Assembly (NCBI RefSeq): GCF_024347375.1
Contig: NZ_AP025470.1
Span: forward strand, 1,922,001 to 1,986,000
Origin: Vibrio coralliirubri
GTDB lineage: Bacteria; Pseudomonadota; Gammaproteobacteria; Enterobacterales; Vibrionaceae
Direction of reading: 5' to 3'
DNA length: 64,000 nt
In this document: positions 9,492 to 19,075 of the stretch, piece by piece
How positions within the stretch are numbered: the stretch's first letter is position 1
Layout of the letters: each line of letters opens with the position of its first letter
Translations under genes and position numbers: made by a program
The notes under the pieces: model-generated
Databases searched by the model: none
What the model saw: only the letters and a program-made list of their open reading frames with translations
What the model was told of the DNA's origin: nothing

Positions 9492-10088
9492 CTAGACGAT
9501 CAAAGATATTGCAATAGATGCCATGATCACGCCAACGACAAATTCCAACACCTTCCACGATCTCGGGTTCTTAAACATTGGAGCCAAGAAGCGAGCGCCA
9601 TATCCAAGTGAGAAGAAGAACACAAACGACGCCGATACGGCACCAGCGCCAAACAACATTTGGTTAGGTTGATATTGAGTTGAGATAGAACCCAGCAATA
9701 CCACAGTATCCAAATACACATGCGGATTAAGCCAAGTAAACGCCAAACACATCGCAATCGCTTTAGTTAGCGAGTCTTTGGTTTCTGCAGTGGCTTCTAA
9801 GGCGTGGTTTTCAGTAAATGCTGAACGGAAGCTTAAGAATGAATAGACACCCAAAAAGATAGCACCGCCATAACGGGCGAACTGTTCAATTTGTGGGAAC
9901 TGCTTAACAATTGCGCCAAAGCCCGTCACGCCAAAGCTAATCAGTAAGGCATCAGAAATGGCACATACAGCGCAAACTGCCAATACGTGTTGGTTCTTAA
10001 GCCCTTGCTTTAAAACAAACGCATTTTGAGAACCAATCGCAAGAATCAACGAAAGGCCAAGGGAGAAACCTGCGAAGTAAGTCGACAT
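9492..10088 (-). CDS. argO: LysE/ArgO-family amino-acid exporter
   Basis: 198 residues with about six membrane helices and the LysE-family start GLSLILAIGSQNAFVLKQGL, followed by the conserved TWLNPHVYLDT segment in the middle. Members export arginine or lysine across the inner membrane. ArgO is the enterobacterial arginine exporter, and this length and these motifs match it. It ends the same transcription unit as the GNAT gene 14 bp upstream. Substrate assignment is by family only. Confidence 0.85.
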   Translation of the reverse strand: MSTYFAGFSLGLSLILAIGSQNAFVLKQGLKNQHVLAVCAVCAISDALLISFGVTGFGAIVKQFPQIEQFARYGGAIFLGVYSFLSFRSAFTENHALEATAETKDSLTKAIAMCLAFTWLNPHVYLDTVVLLGSISTQYQPNQMLFGAGAVSASFVFFFSLGYGARFLAPMFKNPRSWKVLEFVVGVIMASIAISLIV

Positions 10089-10102
10089 CTAAAGCTAGCC
10101 TC

Positions 10103-10627
10103 TTAACGCAACTCAATACTCATAAACTGGCTGTGCGGGTCCAACACATAATCAGCAAAGGGTTCACAGTATCCGAAGCCAAACTTTTCATACAGGTTAC
10201 GTGCGGCCTTAAAGTAGTCTTCTGAACCTGTCTCTAAGCTGATTGTTTGATACTGGCGAATGGCTGCGGTATCCAATACGTGTTGTAAAAGCTGGCTCGC
10301 AACACCTGACTTTCGAGCAAACTGCGAGGTTCTCATTGATTTGAGTTCAGCGTGTTGGGTATTCAGCTCTTTAATGGCGACACACCCAAGCAGTTGGCTG
10401 TCTTTCCAAGCACTGAAAAAGGTAATTTCTGGTGACTTGAGCCCATCTAGATCCAGTGCATGGACGCTTTCAGCTGGCGAAGTTGCGTACATATCGGCAA
10501 GATGCTCTTCGAGCAATTCAATGACTTCCCCACCCGATAAGTCATCCAGCTTAATTTCTATTGAAGTACTGCTTTCCAACGCTGTTCCATTTTCCATTGG
10601 ATCCTGTGCATTTATTGCTGATGTCAT
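10103..10627 (-). CDS. GNAT-family N-acetyltransferase
   Basis: 174 residues. The acetyl-CoA fold shows GCVAIKEL (beta4), ELKSMRTSQFARKSGVASQL (motif A, a variant of RxxGxG/A) and NLYEKFGFGYCEPF near the C-terminus. The first 20 residues look extra and the true start could be a downstream ATG (for example the Met at codon 11). It is transcribed with argO. Substrate unknown; this subgroup is often annotated as a putative acetyltransferase. Confidence 0.8.
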   Translation of the reverse strand: MTSAINAQDPMENGTALESSTSIEIKLDDLSGGEVIELLEEHLADMYATSPAESVHALDLDGLKSPEITFFSAWKDSQLLGCVAIKELNTQHAELKSMRTSQFARKSGVASQLLQHVLDTAAIRQYQTISLETGSEDYFKAARNLYEKFGFGYCEPFADYVLDPHSQFMSIELR

Positions 10628-10819
10628 TGTCTCAACTCTCCTTGTTTAGTTCGCTTATTTAGCTTGAATGATTTGGCTTTAATCAACAGCCCTACTTTCG
10701 TGAATTGTTTCCTTTTCAAGAACTCGGTTTGAATCAGTAAAATTACCGATTAATCATAAAATTATAAATGTCACACTGGGTTTACCTAGATACCATATTT
10801 TTCCTATCTAGTCTCGTCA

Positions 10820-10902
10820 TAAAAGCGTGCCACAAAGCCCGTAGGTCGCAGCAGCGAGGGAGCAACACCTGTTTCAGTTAACGAATAAGTAGTCAGGCCG
10901 AT
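10820..10902 (+). other. GC-richer leader before a GGDEF gene
   Basis: The AT-rich upstream region switches to a GC-richer block (about 10822-10872) containing CACAAAGCCCGTAGGTCGC and GAGGGAGCAAC just before the start. CAAAGCC recalls part of the class I c-di-GMP riboswitch, but the conserved 5' half of that riboswitch is not seen. It may be only a structured 5' UTR. Confidence 0.25.
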
Positions 10903-12198
10903 ATGAGTATTCAACTAGATCTAACCACCACTATGCCCTGCCAAAACTTCGACTCGGCACAAGGGCGAATGACACTTCAAAACCATCGAATTATTGATGT
11001 CGACAACGAAATCGCTCAAATCTTTGGTTATCGAAACCGCGAGGAGTTATTACACAATGTTGAATTTGTGTATGCCTTAGTTCCTGACAATTACCAAAAT
11101 CTAGCCAAAAAACGCTACCTAGAGGCAATAAAAGGCAAGTTTAACAAAGGAAAATTGTACACGGACATTCCAGCTAATGGTCGCAATATCTCCATATTTT
11201 GTTTATCACATGTCATTGAACTGAATAACAAACCTGCACTTGAAGTACACGTCATTGACATCACATCAATGTTAGAGGCGCAGCGTAAACGCCACGAAAC
11301 AGATCTCATGTATCGAAAATTACTCAGTACATCGAAACAAGGTATTTTGATCCACCGAAACTTCAAATCTTTGATGGTTAATCAAGCTTGGGTTGAGCAA
11401 CAAGGTGCCGAATCTATCGAGCAAGTACTTGCGATGGACTCAATCATTTCAATCATTCCTGAAGAACAGCATTCAAATGCCATCCGGCGGTGCGAGAGCA
11501 TTCTCAATGGCAATACACCCAACTTCAGCTCTGTAGTATCCAACCATTGCTTTGATGGCAGCTATAAATACTTCAATATTTATGACAACGTGATTAACTG
11601 GGAAGGTGAAGACGCCATTCAAGTGATTCTCGAAGAAGTCACAGACAAGGTCTTGTTAGAAAAAGAGTTGCTGCACCGCGCTATGCATGATGACTTAACG
11701 CAGGTACTCAATCGTCGCGCCATTTATGATTGGATAAAGAAGCCAGTGAATCAGCAAATAGAAATGTCTTGTATGCTGATTGATATTGATGACTTTAAAT
11801 TAATAAACGATCAGTTTGGTCACAGTGTTGGTGATGCTGTCATTAAACACCTAGCCGACTCCATTAAAACTCACGTTGAATTACTCAATGGCGTAGTTGG
11901 ACGTTGGGGCGGAGAAGAGTTTATTGTGTTCATTCCCAACGCGAAACCTGAGCATACCCAAGTCATAGGCGAACGTATCTGCCGTGCTTTTAATAGGCAT
12001 ACTTTTGTTGGATTCAATCGCCGTCAATTTACATCGAGCGTCAGTATTGGCATCACCAACCGATGTATATGTCACTCACCCAACAACATTAACACGCTAA
12101 TTCGGGTGACTGATGATGCACTTTATCGTTCAAAGACAAGTGGGAAAAACCAGGTCTCTATCAATGATGATGTGGTTTGCCAGGAAGCTCTTTCTTAA
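10903..12198 (+). CDS. PAS-domain diguanylate cyclase (GGDEF)
   Basis: 431 residues and no membrane segment, so cytosolic. Two PAS-like regions (about 15-130 and 130-255) precede a GGDEF domain (about 260-425) that makes c-di-GMP from two GTP. The active-site motif is GGEEF at 336-340, and metal/GTP features DIDDFKLINDQFGHSVGD are present. No RxxD inhibitory site is seen upstream of GGEEF, so product inhibition may be absent. The ATG has AGG eight bases upstream. The PAS ligand is unknown. It is a single gene with an unusual leader. Confidence 0.93.
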   Translation: MSIQLDLTTTMPCQNFDSAQGRMTLQNHRIIDVDNEIAQIFGYRNREELLHNVEFVYALVPDNYQNLAKKRYLEAIKGKFNKGKLYTDIPANGRNISIFCLSHVIELNNKPALEVHVIDITSMLEAQRKRHETDLMYRKLLSTSKQGILIHRNFKSLMVNQAWVEQQGAESIEQVLAMDSIISIIPEEQHSNAIRRCESILNGNTPNFSSVVSNHCFDGSYKYFNIYDNVINWEGEDAIQVILEEVTDKVLLEKELLHRAMHDDLTQVLNRRAIYDWIKKPVNQQIEMSCMLIDIDDFKLINDQFGHSVGDAVIKHLADSIKTHVELLNGVVGRWGGEEFIVFIPNAKPEHTQVIGERICRAFNRHTFVGFNRRQFTSSVSIGITNRCICHSPNNINTLIRVTDDALYRSKTSGKNQVSINDDVVCQEALS

Positions 12199-12410
12199 TC
12201 CCAGATCTTTACTCTCTTTCGTGATCCAGAGGTATTTCAAACATGCGTCAAATAAGCCGGTTAACCTGACGAATTGAAGCCAGCCAACAGATAATGAAAG
12301 TACAGCGACCAAGAATTAAAGCGCCTATATTGAACGATATTTGATTGCGATTTTCCAATTTCGGTATATGATGCGCCACCCTAATTTTTCAGCTTATGCT
12401 GCAGGCAAAT

Positions 12411-13154
12411 ATGTCCGCCAACGCACTCTATACCGACCTATCCGGTTACTATGATTTAATGTGTGTAGATATTGACTACCAAGCGCAAAGTAACTGCGTA
12501 CGTAGACTCCATCAAATCTTTGGAAATGAAGGAAAAACACACCTCGATTTAGCTTGTGGCACTGGCCCACACGTTCGTCATTTTATTGATTTTGGTTACC
12601 AAAGCGGTGGCCTAGATCTTAACAAGCCGATGTTAGACATCGCTGAAGTTCGCTGCCCGGAAGCCAAGTTCTCAGTACAAAACATGAGTAACTTTGAGGT
12701 CACGGAACCACTCGATCTTATCACTTGCTTCCTGTATTCCATCCATTACAACGATGGCCTTGAGAAGCTTAAAGAGTGTATTGAAAGTGTGCATCGCGCG
12801 TTGAAGCCAGAAGGTATTTTCTGTTTTAACGTGGTTGATAAAGACAAGATCAGTAACGACCTGTTTGTTAGACACACAACAAACCAAGACAAAGACGATT
12901 TCACGTTCCGTTCTGGTTGGTATTACTCTGGTCAGGGTGATAAGCAAGCGCTAAAGCTTAGTATCGAAAAGACGACTGCTGGTGAAACTCAAGTGTGGAA
13001 TGATGAACACCCAATGGTGGCATTCTCGTTTAAAGAGTTAATCGAGATATTGAAGCCCTACTTCGAGGTTAATATCTTCGAGCACGATTACGACAAGCTG
13101 ATTCCTTGGGATACTCAGTCCGGTAATGCACTGATCACATGTGTCAAAATCTAG
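12411..13154 (+). CDS. Class I SAM-dependent methyltransferase
   Basis: About 247 residues from the ATG at 12411, preferred because AGG lies about 6-8 bases upstream; an ATG five codons earlier is also in frame. SAM-binding motif I THLDLACGTG is followed by GLDLNKPMLDIA (motif II Asp). An SIHY segment and an LKPEG segment (motif III) follow. The fold matches small-molecule methyltransferases of the UbiE/Methyltransf_25 type. The acceptor is unknown. It ends at a shared terminator facing the TonB receptor gene. Confidence 0.85.
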   Translation: MSANALYTDLSGYYDLMCVDIDYQAQSNCVRRLHQIFGNEGKTHLDLACGTGPHVRHFIDFGYQSGGLDLNKPMLDIAEVRCPEAKFSVQNMSNFEVTEPLDLITCFLYSIHYNDGLEKLKECIESVHRALKPEGIFCFNVVDKDKISNDLFVRHTTNQDKDDFTFRSGWYYSGQGDKQALKLSIEKTTAGETQVWNDEHPMVAFSFKELIEILKPYFEVNIFEHDYDKLIPWDTQSGNALITCVKI

Positions 13155-13194
13155 ATTAATAGATAAACGGCAAATTAAACCAAATCTATAGATC

Positions 13195-13253
13195 AAAAAA
13201 GAACCCACACTCGCCGTTCTCCTTATAGAGCATCAGCCAGTGTGGGTTCTTTT
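13195..13253. terminator. Bidirectional terminator between methyltransferase and TonB receptor genes
   Basis: A 15-bp perfect inverted repeat, AAAAGAACCCACACT (13197-13211) and its complement (13239-13253), flanks a 27-base loop. It has A-runs and T-runs on both sides and lies between convergent genes. Confidence 0.85.
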
Positions 13254-13417
13254 GTATCAAGCTATCAGTTACTGAACTCTAGATTAGAAGTCAGCTGTCA
13301 TACCTACGTAGTAAGTACGTGGCTCTTCAACATAACCTAGATATTCTAGTTCTTCAGATACTGACTCGTCCGTTAGGTTCGAAATACCTGCACGCAGTCG
13401 TACTGAATCATTCACGT

Positions 13418-14471
13418 GGCTTTGTTGCGTAATTAAATTTAGAGATAGAGCCAACCCGTTTCGCTTGTTTCTTAGTCAATACGACAAGTTTCAGGCATAC
13501 CTAACCCAGTAAGCTTGTTCAACGCTTTTATCATCGCGTAAGTTTCACCCACCTGGGCATTGTAATTTCTTAAGCTCAGTTTCCCTCCTAGCAACTGTTT
13601 AACTCGATACATCGCTGTTTCTGAGAGTGAACGTTTGTGGTATCCATACCGCTCTTTCCAATACTTATTTGAGTCGTATAATTTCTGGCAACCCACGGCG
13701 AAATTTCGAGGGTGACCACGCTCCCAGAAGGCAGCCCCTTCTCTTGGGGGAATAAGCGCAATAGCTCCCTTAATCTTAATAGCAGCGTGACACGCTCTCG
13801 TGTCGTAAGCGCCATCACCAGACACCTCAAGGATACTTCGGCGTGTTTGTTTCAGTAAGTTCGGGAGTACTTCTCCATCTGTAACCGTCGATAAACTTAG
13901 CTCGGCGGCAATGATCTCATGAGTGTTGGTATCGACTGCAATATGCAGCTTTCGCCAGACTCTACGCTTGCCATCCGTCCCATGTTTTTTGACTTTCCAT
14001 TCACCTTCGCCATAAACCTTAAGGCCAGTAGCATCAATGGCTAGGTGCTGTATCGCTCCTCTCGTTTTAGTCTTAAATGAAACCTCAACTTGCTTGGCTC
14101 TACGACTGATGCAGGTGTAATGCGGACAACTTAACGGTACATGGGCTAACCTAAATATCGAGTCGATAAATCCTTGCAGCGCTCTCAATGGCATAGAAAA
14201 AACTCGTTTGACCATGAGTGCTGTCGTGATAGCTAAATCACTGAACCGACGCGGCCTACCGCGCTTATTCTGTTTGCTTTGCGCCCATCCGCTTATTGCT
14301 TCTTCATCAATCCAAAAAGTCAGAGAACCACGGTTAATGAGTGATCGGTTGTATTGCTTCCAGTTGGTTGTTTTATAACGAGGCTTAGGCATAGGACTAC
14401 GAGATAGAGTGGAGGTAGCTGATCAGATCGTAGGTTCTTGATTTAGTTCCATTGAATTACGCAACAAAGCC
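13418..14471 (-). mobile_element. IS5-family (IS903-like) insertion sequence, copy 1
   Basis: 1054 bp with terminal inverted repeats GGCTTTGTTGCGTAATT at both ends. It is flanked by the 9-bp target duplication CATTCACGT (13409-13417 and 14472-14480), the size typical of the IS903 group. It carries one transposase gene on the minus strand. It inserted into the TonB receptor gene. Confidence 0.97.
13472..14392 (-). CDS. IS5-family transposase (copy 1)
   Basis: 306 residues, DDE transposase (DUF4372/DDE_Tnp_1 type) of the IS903 group. The catalytic residues are seen in AIDATGLKVYG (first Asp), SGDGAYDT (second Asp) and YHKRSLSETAMYR (Glu, the Y-R-E signature). The protein is identical in all three copies of this window, which suggests recent spread. 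Confidence 0.95.
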   Translation of the reverse strand: MPKPRYKTTNWKQYNRSLINRGSLTFWIDEEAISGWAQSKQNKRGRPRRFSDLAITTALMVKRVFSMPLRALQGFIDSIFRLAHVPLSCPHYTCISRRAKQVEVSFKTKTRGAIQHLAIDATGLKVYGEGEWKVKKHGTDGKRRVWRKLHIAVDTNTHEIIAAELSLSTVTDGEVLPNLLKQTRRSILEVSGDGAYDTRACHAAIKIKGAIALIPPREGAAFWERGHPRNFAVGCQKLYDSNKYWKERYGYHKRSLSETAMYRVKQLLGGKLSLRNYNAQVGETYAMIKALNKLTGLGMPETCRID

Positions 14472-16400
14472 CATTCACGTTGTACACTGTGCCGATGTTC
14501 AATGTTGTGTATGCGTCTTGAGTTAGGTCGCTTTCGATCTGACGCTCACCACGGTAACGAGCACTGATAAAGGTGTTCAGGTCGAAAGTCGGGCTCCAGT
14601 TCAGTTTAACTAAACCCGAGTGCTTGTAACGCTCAAGTAGTTGTTCGCCTGTCGACTTGTCTTCAGTATCTAGGTAAGTGTAGTTACCAGAAAACGCCCA
14701 CTTATCAGAGATTTGATACATACCACCTAGCTCAACACCTTGAATGATTGCTTCAGAGACGTTTTGGTAAGTTTTCGCGCCTAAATTACCCGTTGGTGTG
14801 CCGTCAGGGTTTTCACATTGACGAGCACTTTCGTTCCAATCACCGCCTTCTGGACAGTAACCTTCCGTTCTTTCAATCAGGTCATTGATCTCATTTCGGA
14901 ACAATGCCGCTTCGATGTTCCAACGAGGTTGAGTGTAAACTGCCGCCAACTCGTAGTTTAAGCTAGTTTCTGGGCTTAGATCTTCATTACCGACTAACGC
15001 ACAGCCACCTTTACAGCTTGGTACCTGATAGTCAGATTGGTTTTGAGTCAATGTTGGTGCTTTAAATGCTTTACCCACACCACCCTTGATGATCAGGTCA
15101 TTCGTTGTTTGATGAACCAAGTACACACGTGGGCTGAACTCTTCACCGTACAGTTCATGTTTATCTAAACGACCACCAATGGTTGCCGTTAGTTGATCCG
15201 TCATTAACCATTGGTCTTGTACAAACAGTGCACCTTGGTAAGCTTCAGACGAACCACTCACTAGGTTCTCTTTGTTGGTCAGCTCGCTCAGTTGGTAATC
15301 CATACCAAACGTTAGCGTATGGCTTTCACCAAGATAAGTAGTCGCAGACGCTTCAACAATCTGAGTTAACTCTTCGATGTCGCTGCTGAAGTTATTACCC
15401 AGATCAGCCGCATCATTGTCAGTCACATTTTCGCGTGAGTAACGTACTTGCGTGTCACCCCAGATCCAAAAACCGCTGTGTGTAATCGCTTGGCTATTAC
15501 GCACAACACGCGTATCAGACTCAATAACAGAGCTTGAGCTTTCAGCCGCAGAATTACGCTCGTCGTCGCTGTAACCAAAGTCAAAATCAATGGTTTGGTT
15601 ATCAGTCGCATGCCATGTCAGGCTTGCAAGCATGCTTAGCGTGTCGCGTTCTTCTAGAGCTGTTACATCTGAACGATCGTAACCAGAGCTGTGTGTACCA
15701 GAATATGGTTGCCAAGCGTTACGGCTTGTTTGGTTAACAGAAACTCGCGCGAGCAGCTCATCTTCAATCAACGCACCAGAAGTAGTAAAACCAACAGACT
15801 GCTCTTGGCCACCGTTGCCATCCATTGGAGATGACGAGTCCATGCTTAGAGTAGAGCTCCAATCGTTTTCTGGAGCCTTAGTGATGATGTTGATTGTGCC
15901 GCCCATACCATCTGAACCGTAAAGTGCAGACATTGGGCCACGGATGATTTCAACACGTTCAATTGAATCAGCAGGAATAGTTGATAGGTCGAAGTCGTTA
16001 CCACGGATGATGGCACTCGCCGAGCTTAAACGACGGCCATTCACCATGATAAGTGTGTAGTCTGAATCCATACCACGAATAGAGATCATCTGACGGCCAG
16101 CACGTGTGCTATCAAAATCAGACTCAACACTCGTTGATTCAGCAACGATGTCAGCCAAGGTAATACCAGGGCTGTCTTCAATGTCTTGCGCGGTGATAAC
16201 CGACATAGAAGCTGGCGCTTGTTTTAGTGCCATCTCGGTACGAGTTGCCGTAACAACCATTTGTTCATCTGTTGGTTGCGCTTCTTCTTGCGCTAACACG
16301 TTAGCTGAAAGTGAGGTACAAATAACAGCGACTGCGATCGAAAGCGGTTTGCGAATCAAAAGAGATCTCTCAGACATGATATTTATTCTTATATGTGATT

Positions 16401-16419
16401 AGTAATGATAATGGTTTGC
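16401..16419 (-). promoter_or_regulatory. Candidate Fur box upstream of the TonB receptor
   Basis: Bases 16403-16412 read TAATGATAAT, an exact match to positions 3-12 of the 19-bp Fur consensus; the other half is weak (about 12-13 of 19 in total). It lies about 25 bases before the receptor start, a fitting place for iron repression. Confidence 0.5.
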
Positions 16420-16558
16420 ATTAAACAACCGACTACCATTCTTATCAACGAAAGTTTCATACCAAAAATCGATTCTCGTTATTCACCATTCAAATAACGA
16501 AAGAGTTCTATATTCAACTCGATAGGTATTCATAATTTTCATTCACCTTGCAGATGAA

Positions 16559-17479
16559 TTATGTATAAAGCTCTTTGAATATATTGCGAACCCAGCGACA
16601 CATCGGGTCGTTATGAAAGCGCTTATGCCAGTATAAGTAGACGTCTTCTGATGGGTGGCGCAACGCTTTAGGCACACGTTTACAAACCAGATCTCTTTGC
16701 TTAGCAGCTTGTTGAGCAAAAGGCGTCGGTAAATGAAAGATGATGTCGGTTGCTTCTGCCATATCCGGCGCGACGTTAAAATTGGAAAGCTGAATTGGAA
16801 TAGACAGCTGGCGCTGCTTATCAATCAAGCCAAGATCTTTAAATCGACTTTCGATCGAGAGCTTCTTATCCCCTTGCAGTGAGATTTGACCAAGTTGGCT
16901 ATTCAACAAGTCATCGACGGTGATCTCTTTGTCCGCCAGAGGATGGTTTTTACTCATCAACAAGCGGTAATCGCGGCTAATCACGAACATTCGATACAAA
17001 TTTTGCTCTGAACTTAACGGCTCATGGGTCGACAACACAAAGTGCGCATCACCGGATAACAGAGGCTCAAAGTGTCGTTTAGGAATCGAGTCGATATCAA
17101 CAATCATGTTCGGCGCTTGTTGGCGTATCTCCGCAACTACCTTCGGCAACAAGTGCGCGACATTAGGCACTAAACCAAAGAAACGAACCGTACTGTCACT
17201 GCTTTGTGGTTCGAATACATCGCCATGTACCAGCTTTTCTAAACGTGTCAGTACCGAATTGAGATCTTGCTTAATGGCTTCTGCTTTTGGCGTTAACTCA
17301 TAGCCATAAGCCGCTCGCACCAATAGGTCATCATTGAAAACGGTACGTAGTTTTTGCAGAGATCGGCTCACCGTAGGTTGGCTCATATCCAGTGCCAATG
17401 CCGTGTTGGAAACGTGCTTCTCTTCAAGAAGGTGTTTAAGAATAACGAGTAGATTGAGGTCGACTTGAGCAAGATTCAT
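16559..17479 (-). CDS. LysR-family transcriptional regulator
   Basis: 306 residues. The N-terminal winged helix-turn-helix (1-60) includes the recognition segment SNTALALDMSQPTVSRSLQKLR. An effector-binding domain follows (about 92-300). It lies upstream of, and in the same direction as, the broken TonB receptor gene with a 180-bp gap. It is therefore not the divergent irgB arrangement and its target is unclear. The ATG at 17479 has no good Shine-Dalgarno sequence. Confidence 0.88.
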   Translation of the reverse strand: MNLAQVDLNLLVILKHLLEEKHVSNTALALDMSQPTVSRSLQKLRTVFNDDLLVRAAYGYELTPKAEAIKQDLNSVLTRLEKLVHGDVFEPQSSDSTVRFFGLVPNVAHLLPKVVAEIRQQAPNMIVDIDSIPKRHFEPLLSGDAHFVLSTHEPLSSEQNLYRMFVISRDYRLLMSKNHPLADKEITVDDLLNSQLGQISLQGDKKLSIESRFKDLGLIDKQRQLSIPIQLSNFNVAPDMAEATDIIFHLPTPFAQQAAKQRDLVCKRVPKALRHPSEDVYLYWHKRFHNDPMCRWVRNIFKELYT

Positions 17480-17937
17480 TATGCAAATATTAACAATATA
17501 GAAAATTCAATGTGCGCATAGTGCTATTTCTTAACAAGTAATACAATTGATAATTACTCTTATTTTGATCTAGAGCAATACAACCTAAGACACAAGATAA
17601 ATAGTCCTTTTATCCATTAGTAAAATGAACTAACGCAAAACAGTTTTGACTAATATTGAGCTCTGATTCTATAACAATAGTATTCTCAAACGGTCGTAAT
17701 AATGGAACGAAAATACCCTAGAGGTCAGAAGAAAGGTGGTAGAAAAAGCAAAATAAATGCAAGGTTTGAAACACAAAAGCTAAACATCAATCAGCAAAGT
17801 AAACATATGGACTCAGCCTCGAATATTGCTACTATACGTACCATCGGAAAAGTTTAAACCGTACATGGCGTTCCCCTCTAAAGGACCCGAAGCACTACGA
17901 TGAAAACTGTTACAACACACTCAACATAAAGAACATT
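17480..17937. other. 458-bp gap between LysR and galR
   Basis: This is the divergent promoter region of two regulators. It holds one weak small ORF (17702-17857). A nine-codon frame, MKTVTTHST, lies at 17900-17929 just before galR. No RNA gene or strong operator was seen. Confidence 0.5.
17702..17857 (+). CDS. Possible 51-residue basic protein (weak)
   Basis: An ATG frame of 51 codons ending in TAA encodes a Lys/Arg-rich peptide (MERKYPRGQKKGGRKSK at the start). There is no clear ribosome site and no recognised family. It could be a random frame in the upstream region of galR. Confidence 0.2.
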   Translation: MERKYPRGQKKGGRKSKINARFETQKLNINQQSKHMDSASNIATIRTIGKV

Positions 17938-18942
17938 ATGGCCAACATAAGAGACGTCGCGAAAGAAGCTAAAGTATCCGTTGCTACCGTATCGAGAGTA
18001 ATAAATAAACTCCCACATACGAGCGAAACAGCAACGAAAGCTGTGCACGAAGCGATGGAAAGATTGAATTATCGCCCAAATGCGAATGCAAGAGCTCTTG
18101 CGAATAAAACTTCGTCTTCCATTGGTGTGTTAGTGGCAGACGTATCAAATCCATTTTATGGTGCTATGGTTCAAGCCATTGACGAAATCGCACGTGAACA
18201 CAAAAAGCATATCTTGATTACGCACGGTTACCACAATGAAACCTATGAAAGAGAAGCCATCGAACTGTTGATAAATAATCAGTGCGAACATCTCGTTATT
18301 CATAGCAAAGGCCTATCGGACCAAGAACTAATTGATTTTTCGAAGCAGATCCCTGGGCTTATCATTATTAACCGTTATATTCCAGAGATAGCGGAACGCT
18401 GTATCGCTTTAGATAACATTCGAGGCAGCAGCCTAGCATTAAGCCACCTAATTCGCTTTGGCCATAAGAGAATTGGTTACTTAGCTTCCTCTCATAATAT
18501 CGATGACTCAATAGATAGGAAACTGGGCTATCGTTCTGAACTGGAGAAGAACCAACTGCCCTACTCGGAAGCTTTGGTTGTGTCCGGTGAACCGAATGAG
18601 ATTGGAGGCGCAGATGCGATGCGAAATTTATTAGCGAAGAATGAGCCGTTTACCGCTATCGCGACATACAACGATTTAATGGCTGCAGGTGCCATTTCAG
18701 TGCTTAAAGAAAACAACCTACGTGTACCAGAAGATGTCTCTGTCATCGGGTTTGATGATGCCATGATAGCCAGCTATTTACAGCCAACTCTGACCACCGT
18801 TCGTTACCCAGTACAAATCATGGCGAGCCAAGCGGCAAAGCTGTCTATCCAGTTGGTAGAAAAGTCTCCTCACGAGCATAAAGGAAACCTTTACCTTCCT
18901 ACACTGGTGAGTCGCAATTCCATTGCTTCACCTAACAATTAA
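17938..18942 (+). CDS. galR: Galactose-type repressor GalR (LacI family)
   Basis: 334 residues, close to E. coli GalR in length and along most of its sequence. The LacI-type HTH is at 1-57 (IRDVAKEAKVSVATVSRVI). Characteristic segments are YRPNANARALA, NPFYGAMV, GYHNETYEREAI, GEPNEIGGADAM and the C-terminal TLTTVRYP. GalR binds GTGTAAnCGnTTACAC operators and is released by galactose. A near-consensus operator lies at 25310, upstream of lacZ, so the target is likely the lacZ-transporter-GH30 operon that converges on this gene. It ends at a shared terminator. Confidence 0.92.
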   Translation: MANIRDVAKEAKVSVATVSRVINKLPHTSETATKAVHEAMERLNYRPNANARALANKTSSSIGVLVADVSNPFYGAMVQAIDEIAREHKKHILITHGYHNETYEREAIELLINNQCEHLVIHSKGLSDQELIDFSKQIPGLIIINRYIPEIAERCIALDNIRGSSLALSHLIRFGHKRIGYLASSHNIDDSIDRKLGYRSELEKNQLPYSEALVVSGEPNEIGGADAMRNLLAKNEPFTAIATYNDLMAAGAISVLKENNLRVPEDVSVIGFDDAMIASYLQPTLTTVRYPVQIMASQAAKLSIQLVEKSPHEHKGNLYLPTLVSRNSIASPNN

Positions 18943-19015
18943 CCTATGATTTGTTAGAGAATCAACACTGAATACAAGCTTGGCTTTAGGTTCTTATTCT
19001 CGCATTCTGTTTATA

Positions 19016-19052
19016 AAAGAAACCCCAGCCTTATTCAGACTGGGGTTTCTTT
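19016..19052. terminator. Bidirectional terminator between galR and GH30
   Basis: Stem AAAGAAACCCCAG (19016-19028) with its complement (19040-19052), 11-base loop, with A- and T-runs on both sides. It lies between convergent genes. Confidence 0.88.
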
Positions 19053-19075
19053 ATTATTACTAGCTAAATTTTACG

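Larger units (their letters stand above)
13284..16377 (-). pseudogene. TonB-dependent outer-membrane receptor, split by IS copy 1
   Basis: Without the insertion the gene would encode 676 residues. It has a signal peptide (about 1-29, cut after NVLA), a TonB-box-like EQMVVTA, a plug domain (RQMISIRGM, IERVEIIRGP, GTINIITK) and a 22-strand-type barrel. It resembles catecholate-siderophore or colicin I receptors (CirA/IrgA type). The IS (13418-14471) cuts it about 44 residues before the end. The tail is left at 13284-13417, including the final strand and terminal Phe that the BAM complex needs. The upstream frame now ends with IS-derived residues after about 635. Removing the IS and one 9-bp duplicate restores the frame exactly. 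A Fur-like box lies upstream. Confidence 0.92.

Noticed and set aside
16559-17479. irgA-irgB arrangement for the TonB receptor and LysR
   Set aside because: irgB is divergent from irgA, whereas here both genes face the same way, and the LysR sequence gave no specific match.
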